Positions 43,377 through 52,223 of a DNA stretch of 64,000 nt are shown here, piece after piece. The stretch lies in assembly GCF_044142105.1 (NCBI RefSeq), contig NZ_JBGTYM010000002.1, forward strand, positions 558,001 through 622,000. Reading direction: 5' to 3'. How positions within the stretch are numbered: position 1 is the stretch's first letter; every line of letters starts with the position of its first letter. Under the pieces are notes generated by a model that saw only the letters and a program-made list of their open reading frames with translations, ran no database searches and was not told where the DNA came from. A program made the position numbers and the translations under genes. The stretch comes from Pseudogemmobacter sp044142105 (lineage in GTDB: Bacteria > Pseudomonadota > Alphaproteobacteria > Rhodobacterales > Rhodobacteraceae).

Positions 43377-43862
43377 CTATGGGTAGTGGTTAAACTGTAT
43401 TACAAGAAGCCCATCCCGCCCAACCAAGCAAAAGAAGACAGTTCCAGTTGCTTTAGAATTCAAGTTCTCAAGAGCTTTGTATATTCTCAGAATACTGCCT
43501 TGGTAGCTTGAAAATATGTCTGCAATCATGTCCATTATTCTAAGTAGCACAACTTGCTTAATATCATGGATGCGATCAGGCTGGAGGGGACTTTCGCCTC
43601 CAATCAGAAACTCGAGTAAACTGTCTTCAAGCAACTTTAGGTCGCCAATGACACTGAGTGAACCTAGTGTGAATTCGTATTGCCCACAGTAGTGAGCGTT
43701 GATCAGTGTTTCGAGAGTGTCCTTATTAGCTTGTCCGAATACAAAAAAGGCCCGGCTCTCATATTCCCGAATATTGCCGCTAAAATTACTTACGGCGTAC
43801 AGGAATCCGTCGAGTCGAGAGACAGACGTTGCTAAGTTCGCATGTGTCTCTGTGCTACTCAT
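43377..43862 (-). CDS. Probable immunity protein for the rhs2 tip
   Basis: A 161-residue soluble protein with no family I know. It begins at ATG 43862, within the last codons of rhs2 (overlap of 8 bases), so it is translationally coupled to the toxin. It is AT-rich, like the toxin tip. Helical stretches LDGFLYAVSNFSGNIREYES and HDIKQVVLLRIMDMIADIFS are visible, with no signal peptide. The position immediately after an Rhs tip argues for an immunity role. A longer frame from 43934 is a shadow of rhs2. Confidence 0.75.
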   Translation of the reverse strand: MSSTETHANLATSVSRLDGFLYAVSNFSGNIREYESRAFFVFGQANKDTLETLINAHYCGQYEFTLGSLSVIGDLKLLEDSLLEFLIGGESPLQPDRIHDIKQVVLLRIMDMIADIFSSYQGSILRIYKALENLNSKATGTVFFCLVGRDGLLVIQFNHYP

Positions 43863-46800
43863 CTGGGCAATCACCTCCACAAACGGCTCTGTAGTTGGCC
43901 TCCAGTTTATCAAGTCCTTTGCGAAGGATTGCAATTCTTTTCAAATGCCCGGGATACCCTATAGATTGCGGATTCAAGTCCAACTTTCTCCATTCGATGT
44001 TCTTTCTTAGAACGTTGATCGCGCGCTTTAATCGTTCGCAGTAATCACCTCCGCCCCAAGGATCCATTTGAAACGCAAGGGCAGCCGCTTCATCTGCGTG
44101 GCTGTAGGGGGCATTTCCAGGCTTTGTCCCCTCACCCGTCGGCGTCGCGCTAACAATGAGGCCGCCTGCGATGATTCCAACACCGACTACATTAGCACTT
44201 CCTCCGGAAACACCTGCTCCTGCGATAATGGCCTCAATGATTGGTACGATCAAAGCAGGGTTTTCACCGCGCGGATCAACCCATCTTCCCGGGTTCTGCC
44301 GCACATACCCATAGACGCTCGCCCCATCCACCAGCCCCAGAGGATCGGCCTGCAGATACCTCCCCGTCGTCGGATCGTAATCGCGCATCCAGTTCTGGTG
44401 CAAGCCGCTCTCGGACTGGTACCACTGGCCGGGGAAGCGGTTGTCCGGCAGGGCGCCGGTCGCGATATGCACCTCGCCGAAGGGCAGGTAACTGGCGCTC
44501 CAGACCTTCACCCCGCTCGCGTTGGTCGCGAAGACCGGCCGACCGATGTGATCGGCGCGGACGAAATACACCACCCCGCTTTCGATCAGGGCGATGGGCT
44601 CCCAGCCGTTCCAGACATATTCCCGGATCAGCGCGCCGGAGGTCTCGTTGTACTCGGCGATGCGCCGGCCCTGGCTGTCGAAGACCGAATGGATCGTCAC
44701 CGGGCCGGAGGTCAGCGTGCGGATCGCCTGGCGGCCCATCGCGTCGTATTTGTACGAGGCTTGCAGGAAACCGTTGATCTGGAACGTCGCCATGCGGCCT
44801 GCGGCATCGTAGCCATAGGCATGGGTCGCGCCCGAGCGTGCTTCGGCCACGACATTGCCCGCGCCGTCATAGGAAAACCCGCGCGTGCCGCCGGTGGCGA
44901 GGTTGATCAGGGTCAAGCGGTTCGAGGTGGTCGGGTAGACATAGCCGTCGGTCCCGGCGACGAAGCTGTAGCTCACCCGGTTGCCGACCCCGTCATAGGT
45001 AAAGCCGAGCGACCCGTAGGGACCGGAGGCCGAGGCCAGGCTTTCGCGCGGCGTATAGCCGAAGCTTTCCGAATTGCCGGGCACCAGCGCATCTGTGATG
45101 GCGCTGATATTGTCGCGGCCCTCATAGCCATAGCTGACATCGCGCAGCTGCGTGGCACCAAGCGCATCCTCGATTCCGGTCAGCCGGTAGCTGAGGTCGT
45201 AGCTGCGGATCTGGGTATAGCCGTCGCCATAAAGCGCCGAGATCATCGGCCCGTTCGGCGCGTAGGTCATCTGGTCGAGGAGGGTGGTATAGGTCGCGCC
45301 GTCCTTGACACGGATGCGGCTGGACCGGTTGTCATCGCCGAAATCCACCAGGACCTCACGGCCCGAAGGATAGACGGTGCGGGTTGCATTGCCCTCGAAA
45401 TCCGTCTCCTCGACGACCGTGTAGCTGCGCGCTGCCGGGTAGAGTGCGGTCATGGTGACGCGCGGGCCGGTGGCGGTGACTTCATGGCCGAAATCCATCC
45501 GGATCGTGCCATCGTCGATGCGACCCATATGGCCCTTGTTGGAATCGACCGGCACGCCGAGATAGGGCTGGTCCCAGGTGAAGGCGATGTCACCGATACC
45601 GCCAGAGGGATAGTCGATCAGGGTCAGTCGGCCACCATTGTCATAGGCGTAGTTCACGGTGATACCGCGCCCGTCGGTGCGCGAGGTGACCAGGCCGCGA
45701 CGGTCATGGGTATATTGGATCGTGCCGCGATCGGCGCTGGTCTCGGTGACGACTTCGCCGAAGCCGTTATAGGTGAAGGCGGTCTCGATCGAACGCGGGT
45801 CGGTATATTCGGTGAGCCGGTCATGGGCATCGTAATCCATGCCCGTCGTGAAACTCTCCCGGTCCACTGTCGAAATCAGACGGTTCAAGGCGTCATAGGC
45901 ATGCGTCGTGCCATAGGTCAGCGGATCGGTTTCGCCGGTCAGATTGTCCTCGACGTCATGGGCAAAATCCCATTCCTGCCCCATGGCGCCGACTGTCTTG
46001 AGGATGCGGCTCAGCCCGTCGAATTCGGTTTCTTCCCAGAATGTGGCAGGGTTGGTCCCATCGCTGTATTCGGTCCGGGAAACATTGCCCAATTCGTCAT
46101 ATTCGAAGGACGCGACATCCCCCTCGGGCGAGGTGCTTGAGATCAACCGGCGGGCGGCGCTGTATTCGAAGATCCAGGTCTTGCCACGGCTGTTGGTCAG
46201 GCTGACGATCTGATCAGAGTGATTATAGACAAAGCTGCTGATCGCGGGCGTCAGTCCGGGGCCTGCGAAGCCAGCAGAGGTCACACGTCCTTTCCAGTCG
46301 TAAGCGAAGGTCCAGCGGCTTTTGTCGGGGGCTTCCACCACCGTCGGTTGACCATTGCTGTTATGCGAGATCACCGAGGTAACGAGGCCGTTCGGGTCGG
46401 TCACGGAAGCAAGATCACCCGTTGCGGTATAAGCATAGGTTGTGAGGTCTGTCACGCCCTCGGTCGTCAGGCCCGGCCCATTGACCGATGTCAGAACCTT
46501 CATCGCCCCGGACCCGGAAAGAGAAGTGTAGCCATAAGTCCAGGTGCGCACCTGCCCGTTGATCGGGCTGCCCGCTTTCGTATCCGTCTGAGAATACGTC
46601 AGCAGGAGGCCGTTGGCATCGCAGGTAAAGGTTTCGGTCAGACCTGCGGTGGTTCGCGTAAGCGGAAGCCGGAAAGTCGAGTGCCACGTGTAAGAGGTGA
46701 CACGTGGCGCGCCGCCATCCGCGTCTTCTGTCATGGCCGTTACAAGGCCGCGGCTGTTGCGCACGAACTCCGTCTTGCTGCCATTTCGTTCGATGCGCGC

Positions 46801-48405
46801 AATCACCAGGCCGTCTGTATCGTAGGTATTCGCCACTGTGGTTGCCAGAACGCCAACCGTGCTATCCACCGACACGTTCTTGAGCCGTGTCTCTGACTCC
46901 ACCGCATCGAATTCATAGGTTTCTGTGAGGCCCTTGGGATTTTCGACCGACAGGCTTTGGGTGAGTGGCGTTTGCCCATATAGAGTGGGACTGGTATCGC
47001 CTTCGTGAAGCGTTGATGAGACCGGGTAAGGATTGCTCAAACCTTTGCGGCCGAGGCTGCCTCCCGATCGGTCTGCTCCTGGGCTCCATTCGTACGAGTA
47101 TTCGGCGAATGGAATAGGTTGCCCGCTCCCGTCAGTTTTCCCATCAGAGATTTCTGTCAGGAGGGGGGGCCAAGCGAACTCACCCTCGCCGCCTACCTCA
47201 TAGGTGTATCTGCGGATCGGATGCGAGGTGCTGGTGGTAAGGTCTACGAAGTCGACCCCGGTAATAACGGGCCGCTTAGGTATCGAAATAGCGCGATCCC
47301 CAGTCCCGTAGGTCATCGCCTGATAGGTGTAGACAATCTTGCCGAAAGCGGTCGTCGTGCTACCGCTCTTTCGGGACAGCACGATTTCCTTGATCATGGG
47401 GCGATCAGCAGTCGGTACGACAAACCACTCATAGACAAAGTCAGCGACGTTGCCCCGATTGTCGGCCATCTTGGTAATCTCAGCTTGGACAGTATAGCCC
47501 CGAGTGAAACTGATCTTGTAGCCATCCGGCCAGCGGACACTCAACAACGGGAAGGGTGACGTGTAGGCGCTGGAGAACTCCCGCACGACGCCGCGACCGT
47601 CGTCGATCAATGCCCGACCTGCGGTGCCGCCCGCGTAGAAGGCCCCGCCGCCGAAGCCGAGCTTCACCGACCAATCTCCATCAAGGAAATGGATCGAGCG
47701 TCCAGAACCCATTCTGAAACGCCAATAGCTCGTGGTGTCATCCGGATCATACGGATTGTTTGTCGTCTTGGCCATCCGGTCATCGAATCCAAACCGCCAG
47801 ACACCACCCAGCGGGTCTCTCGCATTTGTTGACCCTTCAAATTCCCGAACCAGCAGCGTGTCTGAGCGATAGAACCGATCGATCGCAAACCGCGGTTCAG
47901 ACGGCGCACTCCAATCGACTTCGCGGACAACCTTGGTGCGCCCGGGAAGCTCGACAGGATTGTTCACAGTAACCGAGTCGCCGCAGGTCTCGCATGGGCA
48001 ACGGCCATACCACTTCCGTGTGAGTTCGCCGGTCGCAGTATCTTCTCGCATGCAAACAAGATTTGCAGGATGCGACACTTTATTTGGTGGGGGGTTGTTG
48101 CCGCCACAAATTTCCTCGCCCTGGCAGAACGAGTAGCACAGAACTGCAGTGCCGGGCGCTGACGAGGCAACGGGCTTGATCCCTTCATAGAATCTGGCCT
48201 TGTAATAAATTTTGGGATGGCCATACTCATTGACCAACTTGCAGACGGCTTCGGGCGAATCCGCGTACTTCGGAATATTGCCATTTTCGCTATCGAGGGA
48301 TTCCCACATCTCCCGGTAGACGATGTCTCCAGTGCTCTGAGCAAGCACCGACTGGCTCAATATTGCGAGCATGACCACGAAAATGTGCACAAAGCGAACA
48401 ATCAT
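43855..48405 (-). CDS. Secreted Rhs/YD-repeat polymorphic toxin (second copy)
   Basis: A 1516-residue protein. Sec signal peptide MIVRFVHIFVVMLAILSQSV (cleavage near LAQ); the ATG at 48405 is chosen because it gives this signal, the upstream ATG (48456) does not. A small cysteine-rich N-terminal part is followed by a DUF6531-like entry (NNPVELPGRTKVVREVDWSA), then many Rhs/YD repeats and an Rhs core (YFVRADHIGRPVFATNASG; HQNWMRDYDPTTGRYLQADP), ending in WVDPRGENP near residue 1377. The tip (about 137 residues) has a hydrophobic stretch (IIEAIIAGAGVSGGSANVVG) and a helical domain CERLKRAINVLRKNIEWRKL. I do not know the tip's activity. It differs from rhs1, lacks SpvB and FG-GAP repeats, and may use the same secretion machine. 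Confidence 0.85.
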   Translation of the reverse strand: MIVRFVHIFVVMLAILSQSVLAQSTGDIVYREMWESLDSENGNIPKYADSPEAVCKLVNEYGHPKIYYKARFYEGIKPVASSAPGTAVLCYSFCQGEEICGGNNPPPNKVSHPANLVCMREDTATGELTRKWYGRCPCETCGDSVTVNNPVELPGRTKVVREVDWSAPSEPRFAIDRFYRSDTLLVREFEGSTNARDPLGGVWRFGFDDRMAKTTNNPYDPDDTTSYWRFRMGSGRSIHFLDGDWSVKLGFGGGAFYAGGTAGRALIDDGRGVVREFSSAYTSPFPLLSVRWPDGYKISFTRGYTVQAEITKMADNRGNVADFVYEWFVVPTADRPMIKEIVLSRKSGSTTTAFGKIVYTYQAMTYGTGDRAISIPKRPVITGVDFVDLTTSTSHPIRRYTYEVGGEGEFAWPPLLTEISDGKTDGSGQPIPFAEYSYEWSPGADRSGGSLGRKGLSNPYPVSSTLHEGDTSPTLYGQTPLTQSLSVENPKGLTETYEFDAVESETRLKNVSVDSTVGVLATTVANTYDTDGLVIARIERNGSKTEFVRNSRGLVTAMTEDADGGAPRVTSYTWHSTFRLPLTRTTAGLTETFTCDANGLLLTYSQTDTKAGSPINGQVRTWTYGYTSLSGSGAMKVLTSVNGPGLTTEGVTDLTTYAYTATGDLASVTDPNGLVTSVISHNSNGQPTVVEAPDKSRWTFAYDWKGRVTSAGFAGPGLTPAISSFVYNHSDQIVSLTNSRGKTWIFEYSAARRLISSTSPEGDVASFEYDELGNVSRTEYSDGTNPATFWEETEFDGLSRILKTVGAMGQEWDFAHDVEDNLTGETDPLTYGTTHAYDALNRLISTVDRESFTTGMDYDAHDRLTEYTDPRSIETAFTYNGFGEVVTETSADRGTIQYTHDRRGLVTSRTDGRGITVNYAYDNGGRLTLIDYPSGGIGDIAFTWDQPYLGVPVDSNKGHMGRIDDGTIRMDFGHEVTATGPRVTMTALYPAARSYTVVEETDFEGNATRTVYPSGREVLVDFGDDNRSSRIRVKDGATYTTLLDQMTYAPNGPMISALYGDGYTQIRSYDLSYRLTGIEDALGATQLRDVSYGYEGRDNISAITDALVPGNSESFGYTPRESLASASGPYGSLGFTYDGVGNRVSYSFVAGTDGYVYPTTSNRLTLINLATGGTRGFSYDGAGNVVAEARSGATHAYGYDAAGRMATFQINGFLQASYKYDAMGRQAIRTLTSGPVTIHSVFDSQGRRIAEYNETSGALIREYVWNGWEPIALIESGVVYFVRADHIGRPVFATNASGVKVWSASYLPFGEVHIATGALPDNRFPGQWYQSESGLHQNWMRDYDPTTGRYLQADPLGLVDGASVYGYVRQNPGRWVDPRGENPALIVPIIEAIIAGAGVSGGSANVVGVGIIAGGLIVSATPTGEGTKPGNAPYSHADEAAALAFQMDPWGGGDYCERLKRAINVLRKNIEWRKLDLNPQSIGYPGHLKRIAILRKGLDKLEANYRAVCGGDCPDE

Positions 48406-49259
48406 ATCCACGTTCCCAGAAAATTCTGGTCTCCCAGAACCAAGCATCTGAGACAATTCAACTCAGCCAGTTCTCGATTCGTCAACGCTTGTTGACCCTC
48501 CGGGCGGGAACTCCCTCAAATATCAGGATAAAAATATATCGAAGAGCGCTTCTGACCTGCCCTTGGTCTTTCATGCAGCGGAGACCGGAGCCGGTCGCTG
48601 ATTTGCGCCTGTTGGCATGGGTGAGCAATCGCCCGAAGCGTGGAATTTTCATCGCGCGAAAAGGGCCGGGTGACTGCGATGGTAACGCGCGAAGCAAAAG
48701 CTGCTGGGGATCTGGTAGCCTGGAACTGAATGGGGATGTGCGGTGTTGCAAGTGATCCGGCCTGCGCTTGGATCGTGGAACCTGACGAGCCTCAGGAAGG
48801 GAAGCAGACTGATACCGGAGTTTCGGCCCGAAGCTATGCGGTTACCGCGGACCAGTGGCAGGTCGCAGCGAGCATGATCGCGGAGAGGAAGGTTACGCCG
48901 GGCACCGCAGCGCCCGGCCCTTATTCGCCGGTCGAACCCGAGCTGCGACTGCGGCGCGGCATTTCCGAAAGCGGTCACTCGCATACAGAGCAGCATTTCT
49001 CTGCGGCGAACGTTCATGCATAGGATGAGGCGTACTTTCGCGGCATCGTGAAAGAATGTCTGCTCCAGCGAAATGCCTGGAGACACGTTTTGCACGACGA
49101 CTCTAGCTCTCAATGCCCCGGACGCGGATGAGCAACGCCCACGGTTGGATCCATTCCGCCATATCGTCGCCTCCGCTCTACCTACGGGGCGGCAACAGCT
49201 TGAAATGTTCACTCGATGTTCCTAATCTCTCTTCGCGTAACCTCGTGAAGGGATGGTCG
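48406..49259. other. Gap between rhs2 and the Argonaute operon, no supported gene
   Basis: About 850 bases. The left part (to 48550) carries the rhs2 promoter. The middle holds the decayed IS end described separately. The right part (48770-49259) contains open frames on both strands that show no domain; it must hold the promoter of the SMEK gene. Confidence 0.6.
48553..48760 (-). mobile_element. Decayed IS3-family end, related to the remnant at 7282
   Basis: Starting at the shared terminal bases TGACCTGCC, the sequence follows 7282 onward with many substitutions and small gaps: ACCGGAG, ATTTxCGCCTGT, TGAGCAATCGCCCG, then TCTGGTAGCC and GAATGGGG. Match fades near 48760. It covers only the last part of the OrfB gene; no frame is left. 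Confidence 0.75.
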
Positions 49260-50702
49260 ATGAGGCAGCTGACGGTTGAGAATAGCCTCCGTGATTTAGT
49301 CAGTCGTTTGGAACGCCAAGTCGAGCTGGCTACAGCCCAAGGCCGCACGGACATCAACTTGGCCCTTGAAGATGCATTCATCCCGATCCTGAAAGCGATC
49401 TATAATCTTCCAAACCTCGTAAACCTGAACCGTAAGCGGAAGAACTACCCTGGAATCGATCTCGGCGATGACCACGACCGGGTCGCGTTTCAGATCACCG
49501 CGACCACCACGCTCGACAAAGTGAAGTCGACCGTCCAGCAGTTTATGGATCGGACCTACTATAACAGTTTCGACGAACTATATGTGTTGATGATCACCCC
49601 AAAGCAGTCCTCCTACAGCCAAGCGGCGATTGACGGACTGCTAACCGACCAATTCTCCTTCATCTGCAAAAAGCACATAATAGACCTTGGTGATCTTCTT
49701 CGAGAGGTGTCCGCCCTACGTGTCGCAGCCCAAGAACGAATCCTAAAGGAGTTCGAGTATATCTTGGGCGAGACCGAAGCCTTCATCAGTTTCAGCACTG
49801 AGACCATCGAGACGCCGACTACGATCACGTCCAACCTTCAGGCTGTTGAACTTCCAGAATCTGTCTACGTTGCGGAACTCGCGATTGACGATAAGGCAGT
49901 GATCGCGCGTGCGAAGGCCGAATTGAACTATGGTGGTCGATCAACGAACCGGCGCTCGATAATAAAAATGGCCCTCCTACTGGAAGGAGTCGATACGGAT
50001 GCCTGGGTCTATTACGATGGCAGGATCTTCGCGTTTGAGGACATGGAGAAAACGGGGTTAGCGGCGATCATCGACGCGGGAACGCCGGAACGGCTGGATG
50101 TGTCTGACCTCTCCGGCTCGCCGGAGATCGAGAACGTGAACGTCCTCAAACAACTCCTCATCGCGCAGACCCAGGAGCGCCTGAAGGGCAAACAAGTGCG
50201 ACTGCACTCAAAAGATAGGTTCTTTTTCTTCGGCCCGAGCATGGAGGGGCAGACGGAGCGCAAAGAGTCGTGGATCGGCAAAAAGCGGTCGGAGCGGCGT
50301 GTTTACAAGGTTGTCCAACAGACGAAAGACCCCTCGAAGGTCGCGCATCATCAGCATTTGTCCTTCGAGCTTTCGTTCATCAATATCGGTGATGCGTGGT
50401 ACGCTGAGATTGTGCCGAGTTGGTACTATTCCTTCAACGGCTACAAGCGATCGAACTGGCACGAAGACCTTCTGTCGAAGCAGAAACGTCAAGAGCACAA
50501 TGCAACCGTGCGCGATCAGGTTCGTTTCATCGCATACTTCCTAGCCGGCCTGAGCGATGATGGCGCGGTTAGCTCTGACATCTGCTACCGGTCGCTTGTA
50601 CAGCTCGAAACGAACCGAGGCGTTGAGGCTGAGGCTTTGATGAATGAGTCGGAGGAGGACGTCGACAGGAATGGCGGTGATCCTGATGAGGTGGCGGCAT
50701 GA
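49260..50702 (+). CDS. SMEK-domain protein with APAZ-like C-terminus (Argonaute partner)
   Basis: A 480-residue protein. The N-terminal part (about 1-165) is a SMEK domain: LATAQGRTDINLALEDAF, NLPNLVNLNRKRKNYPGIDL followed by GDDHDRVAFQITATT, and YVLMITPKQSSYSQ. GIDLGD and FQIT look like a changed PD-(D/E)XK core, but this is an inference. The C-terminal part (about 330-470) contains LSFELSFINIGDAWYAEIVP, then SWYYSFNG and KQKRQEHNATVRDQVRFIAY. These match the end of APAZ domains, which bind short Argonautes. The ATG at 49260 has AAGGGA before it. The stop overlaps the Argonaute start (ATGA). SIR2-, TIR- and nuclease-APAZ effectors are known; a SMEK effector is not known to me. Confidence 0.8.
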   Translation: MRQLTVENSLRDLVSRLERQVELATAQGRTDINLALEDAFIPILKAIYNLPNLVNLNRKRKNYPGIDLGDDHDRVAFQITATTTLDKVKSTVQQFMDRTYYNSFDELYVLMITPKQSSYSQAAIDGLLTDQFSFICKKHIIDLGDLLREVSALRVAAQERILKEFEYILGETEAFISFSTETIETPTTITSNLQAVELPESVYVAELAIDDKAVIARAKAELNYGGRSTNRRSIIKMALLLEGVDTDAWVYYDGRIFAFEDMEKTGLAAIIDAGTPERLDVSDLSGSPEIENVNVLKQLLIAQTQERLKGKQVRLHSKDRFFFFGPSMEGQTERKESWIGKKRSERRVYKVVQQTKDPSKVAHHQHLSFELSFINIGDAWYAEIVPSWYYSFNGYKRSNWHEDLLSKQKRQEHNATVRDQVRFIAYFLAGLSDDGAVSSDICYRSLVQLETNRGVEAEALMNESEEDVDRNGGDPDEVAA

Positions 50703-52105
50703 AGCTCACGATTCTCTCGGAACCATTGCTGGAGTTCGGCACAGGTACACATATCTGCCCGCGTACCGGTATCGAGCAGATGGGGGTCTATGACAAACGT
50801 GACGAGCTGCGCCGCACCGAACTGAGAATCGGTGTAGTCGGGCGCGGAGAAGGAATCGACCTTCTGGACGAATGGCTTGCGAAATGCAGGGCCGGAGTTG
50901 AGCGCAAGGCTGACTCAAAGTTGTTAAACCTCTTTCGAGGATTTGGCGGCATCAGCCCAAATCATGGCTTTCTTACACGTCTCATCAACTCACCGCAGTA
51001 CACCCGACCGTTGCAGAAGTCAGAGATTACTAGCGCTCTGCAACTAGACACGCGGAAGGCCCGAATTGATCGGGCGGTTGATCTCTTCTACGAGCAGGTG
51101 CGCTTTCTCGCGGAGAACAGAGCAGTCGATGTCATCGTCTGCGTCCTGCCGAACGAACTATTCGACGCGGTCACGACGACGGTCGGGAGCGAAACGATCA
51201 GCGAGGAGCTCGAGCACAATTTCCGGCGCATCCTGAAGGCGCGGTGTATGCACCTGAGTACTCCGCTCCAACTGGTACGCGAGAAGACCATGCTTGTTAC
51301 CAAGCACTCCGGCGATCAGCAGGACGCGGCGACTAAGGCGTGGAACTTTGCAACGGCGCTCTACTACAAGGGTAACCGTACAATCCCGTGGCGGCTTGTT
51401 GAGGACAATGCCAAGCCCCCATCGTGCTACATAGGCATTGGCTTCTACAAGAGTCGTGATGGCGAGACGGTCTCATCGAGCCTGGCCCAGGTCTTCGATG
51501 AATTCGGCCACGGCATCATCCTGCGCGGCACGCCGGTGTCGATTGACAAGAAGAATCGCCGCCCCTACCTCTCCGAGCAGCAAGCCTATGAACTACTGCG
51601 TGATGCGCTAGACGAATATGACCGGGCGCTCCAGCACATGCCGGCTCGCGTTGTAATCCATAAATCCAGCCATTTCCGCGACAGCGAGCAAGTTGGGTTC
51701 CGCCGGGCGCTGAAGGAGAAAGGCATCCGCTCGCGCGACTTTGTGGCGATAACAGGCACTGATATCCGCCTCTTCGGGGACAAGAACTACCCGCCGAAGC
51801 GTGGGACGCTCCTGACGATGTCAGAGTCTGACGGAATCCTTTACACGCGCGGCACGGTAGACTTTTACAAGACCTATCCGGGAATGTACGTGCCCAGCCC
51901 TATAAGGGTGACAGCTTACGATCAGGACTCGTCATTGGATAGCCTTTGTGAAGAAATTCTGGGGCTAACGAAGATGAATTGGAACAACACACAACTAGAT
52001 GGACGGCTGCCCATCACGCTCGAATGCGCCAGTAAGATTGGCGATATCATGAAGTACGTAGATCCGAACGAACGACCGCAGGTCAGTTACAGCTTCTACA
52101 TGTAA
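50699..52105 (+). CDS. Short prokaryotic Argonaute (MID-PIWI, inactive)
   Basis: A 468-residue protein. The MID part contains STPLQLVREKTMLVTKHSGD, AWNFATALYYKGNRTIPWRL (guide 5'-end binding region). The PIWI part contains PPSCYIGIGFYKSRDGETVS (the first catalytic aspartate is glycine), GHGIILRG, RVVIHKSSHFRDSEQVGFRR (no HRDG-type catalytic aspartate) and DGILYTRGTVDFYKTYPGM. It ends in VSYSFYM, a typical hydrophobic C-terminus. With no PAZ or N domain, this is a short, slicing-dead Argonaute; such proteins use an RNA guide to recognise invader DNA and switch on their partner. The gene overlaps that of the SMEK-APAZ-like protein. Confidence 0.9.
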   Translation: MKLTILSEPLLEFGTGTHICPRTGIEQMGVYDKRDELRRTELRIGVVGRGEGIDLLDEWLAKCRAGVERKADSKLLNLFRGFGGISPNHGFLTRLINSPQYTRPLQKSEITSALQLDTRKARIDRAVDLFYEQVRFLAENRAVDVIVCVLPNELFDAVTTTVGSETISEELEHNFRRILKARCMHLSTPLQLVREKTMLVTKHSGDQQDAATKAWNFATALYYKGNRTIPWRLVEDNAKPPSCYIGIGFYKSRDGETVSSSLAQVFDEFGHGIILRGTPVSIDKKNRRPYLSEQQAYELLRDALDEYDRALQHMPARVVIHKSSHFRDSEQVGFRRALKEKGIRSRDFVAITGTDIRLFGDKNYPPKRGTLLTMSESDGILYTRGTVDFYKTYPGMYVPSPIRVTAYDQDSSLDSLCEEILGLTKMNWNNTQLDGRLPITLECASKIGDIMKYVDPNERPQVSYSFYM

Positions 52106-52223
52106 AAGGGTGCCGTTGAGGTAAGGGACCGCACTCAGAGGGGTGCCCATGCCCTCAACCACGAGAGTCCGGGATCAGCTTAGCCCCATGATCTCTGAGT
52201 GAGCAACGAGTGTACGGGGATCA

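Noticed and set aside
44068..46140. A 690-codon frame opposite rhs2
   Set aside because: Antisense of YD repeats; composition is that of a shadow frame and no domain is present.
49113..49259. N-terminal extension of the SMEK protein
   Set aside because: The extension (MPRTRMSNAHG...) has no SMEK match; ATG 49260 has the ribosome site and the domain start.
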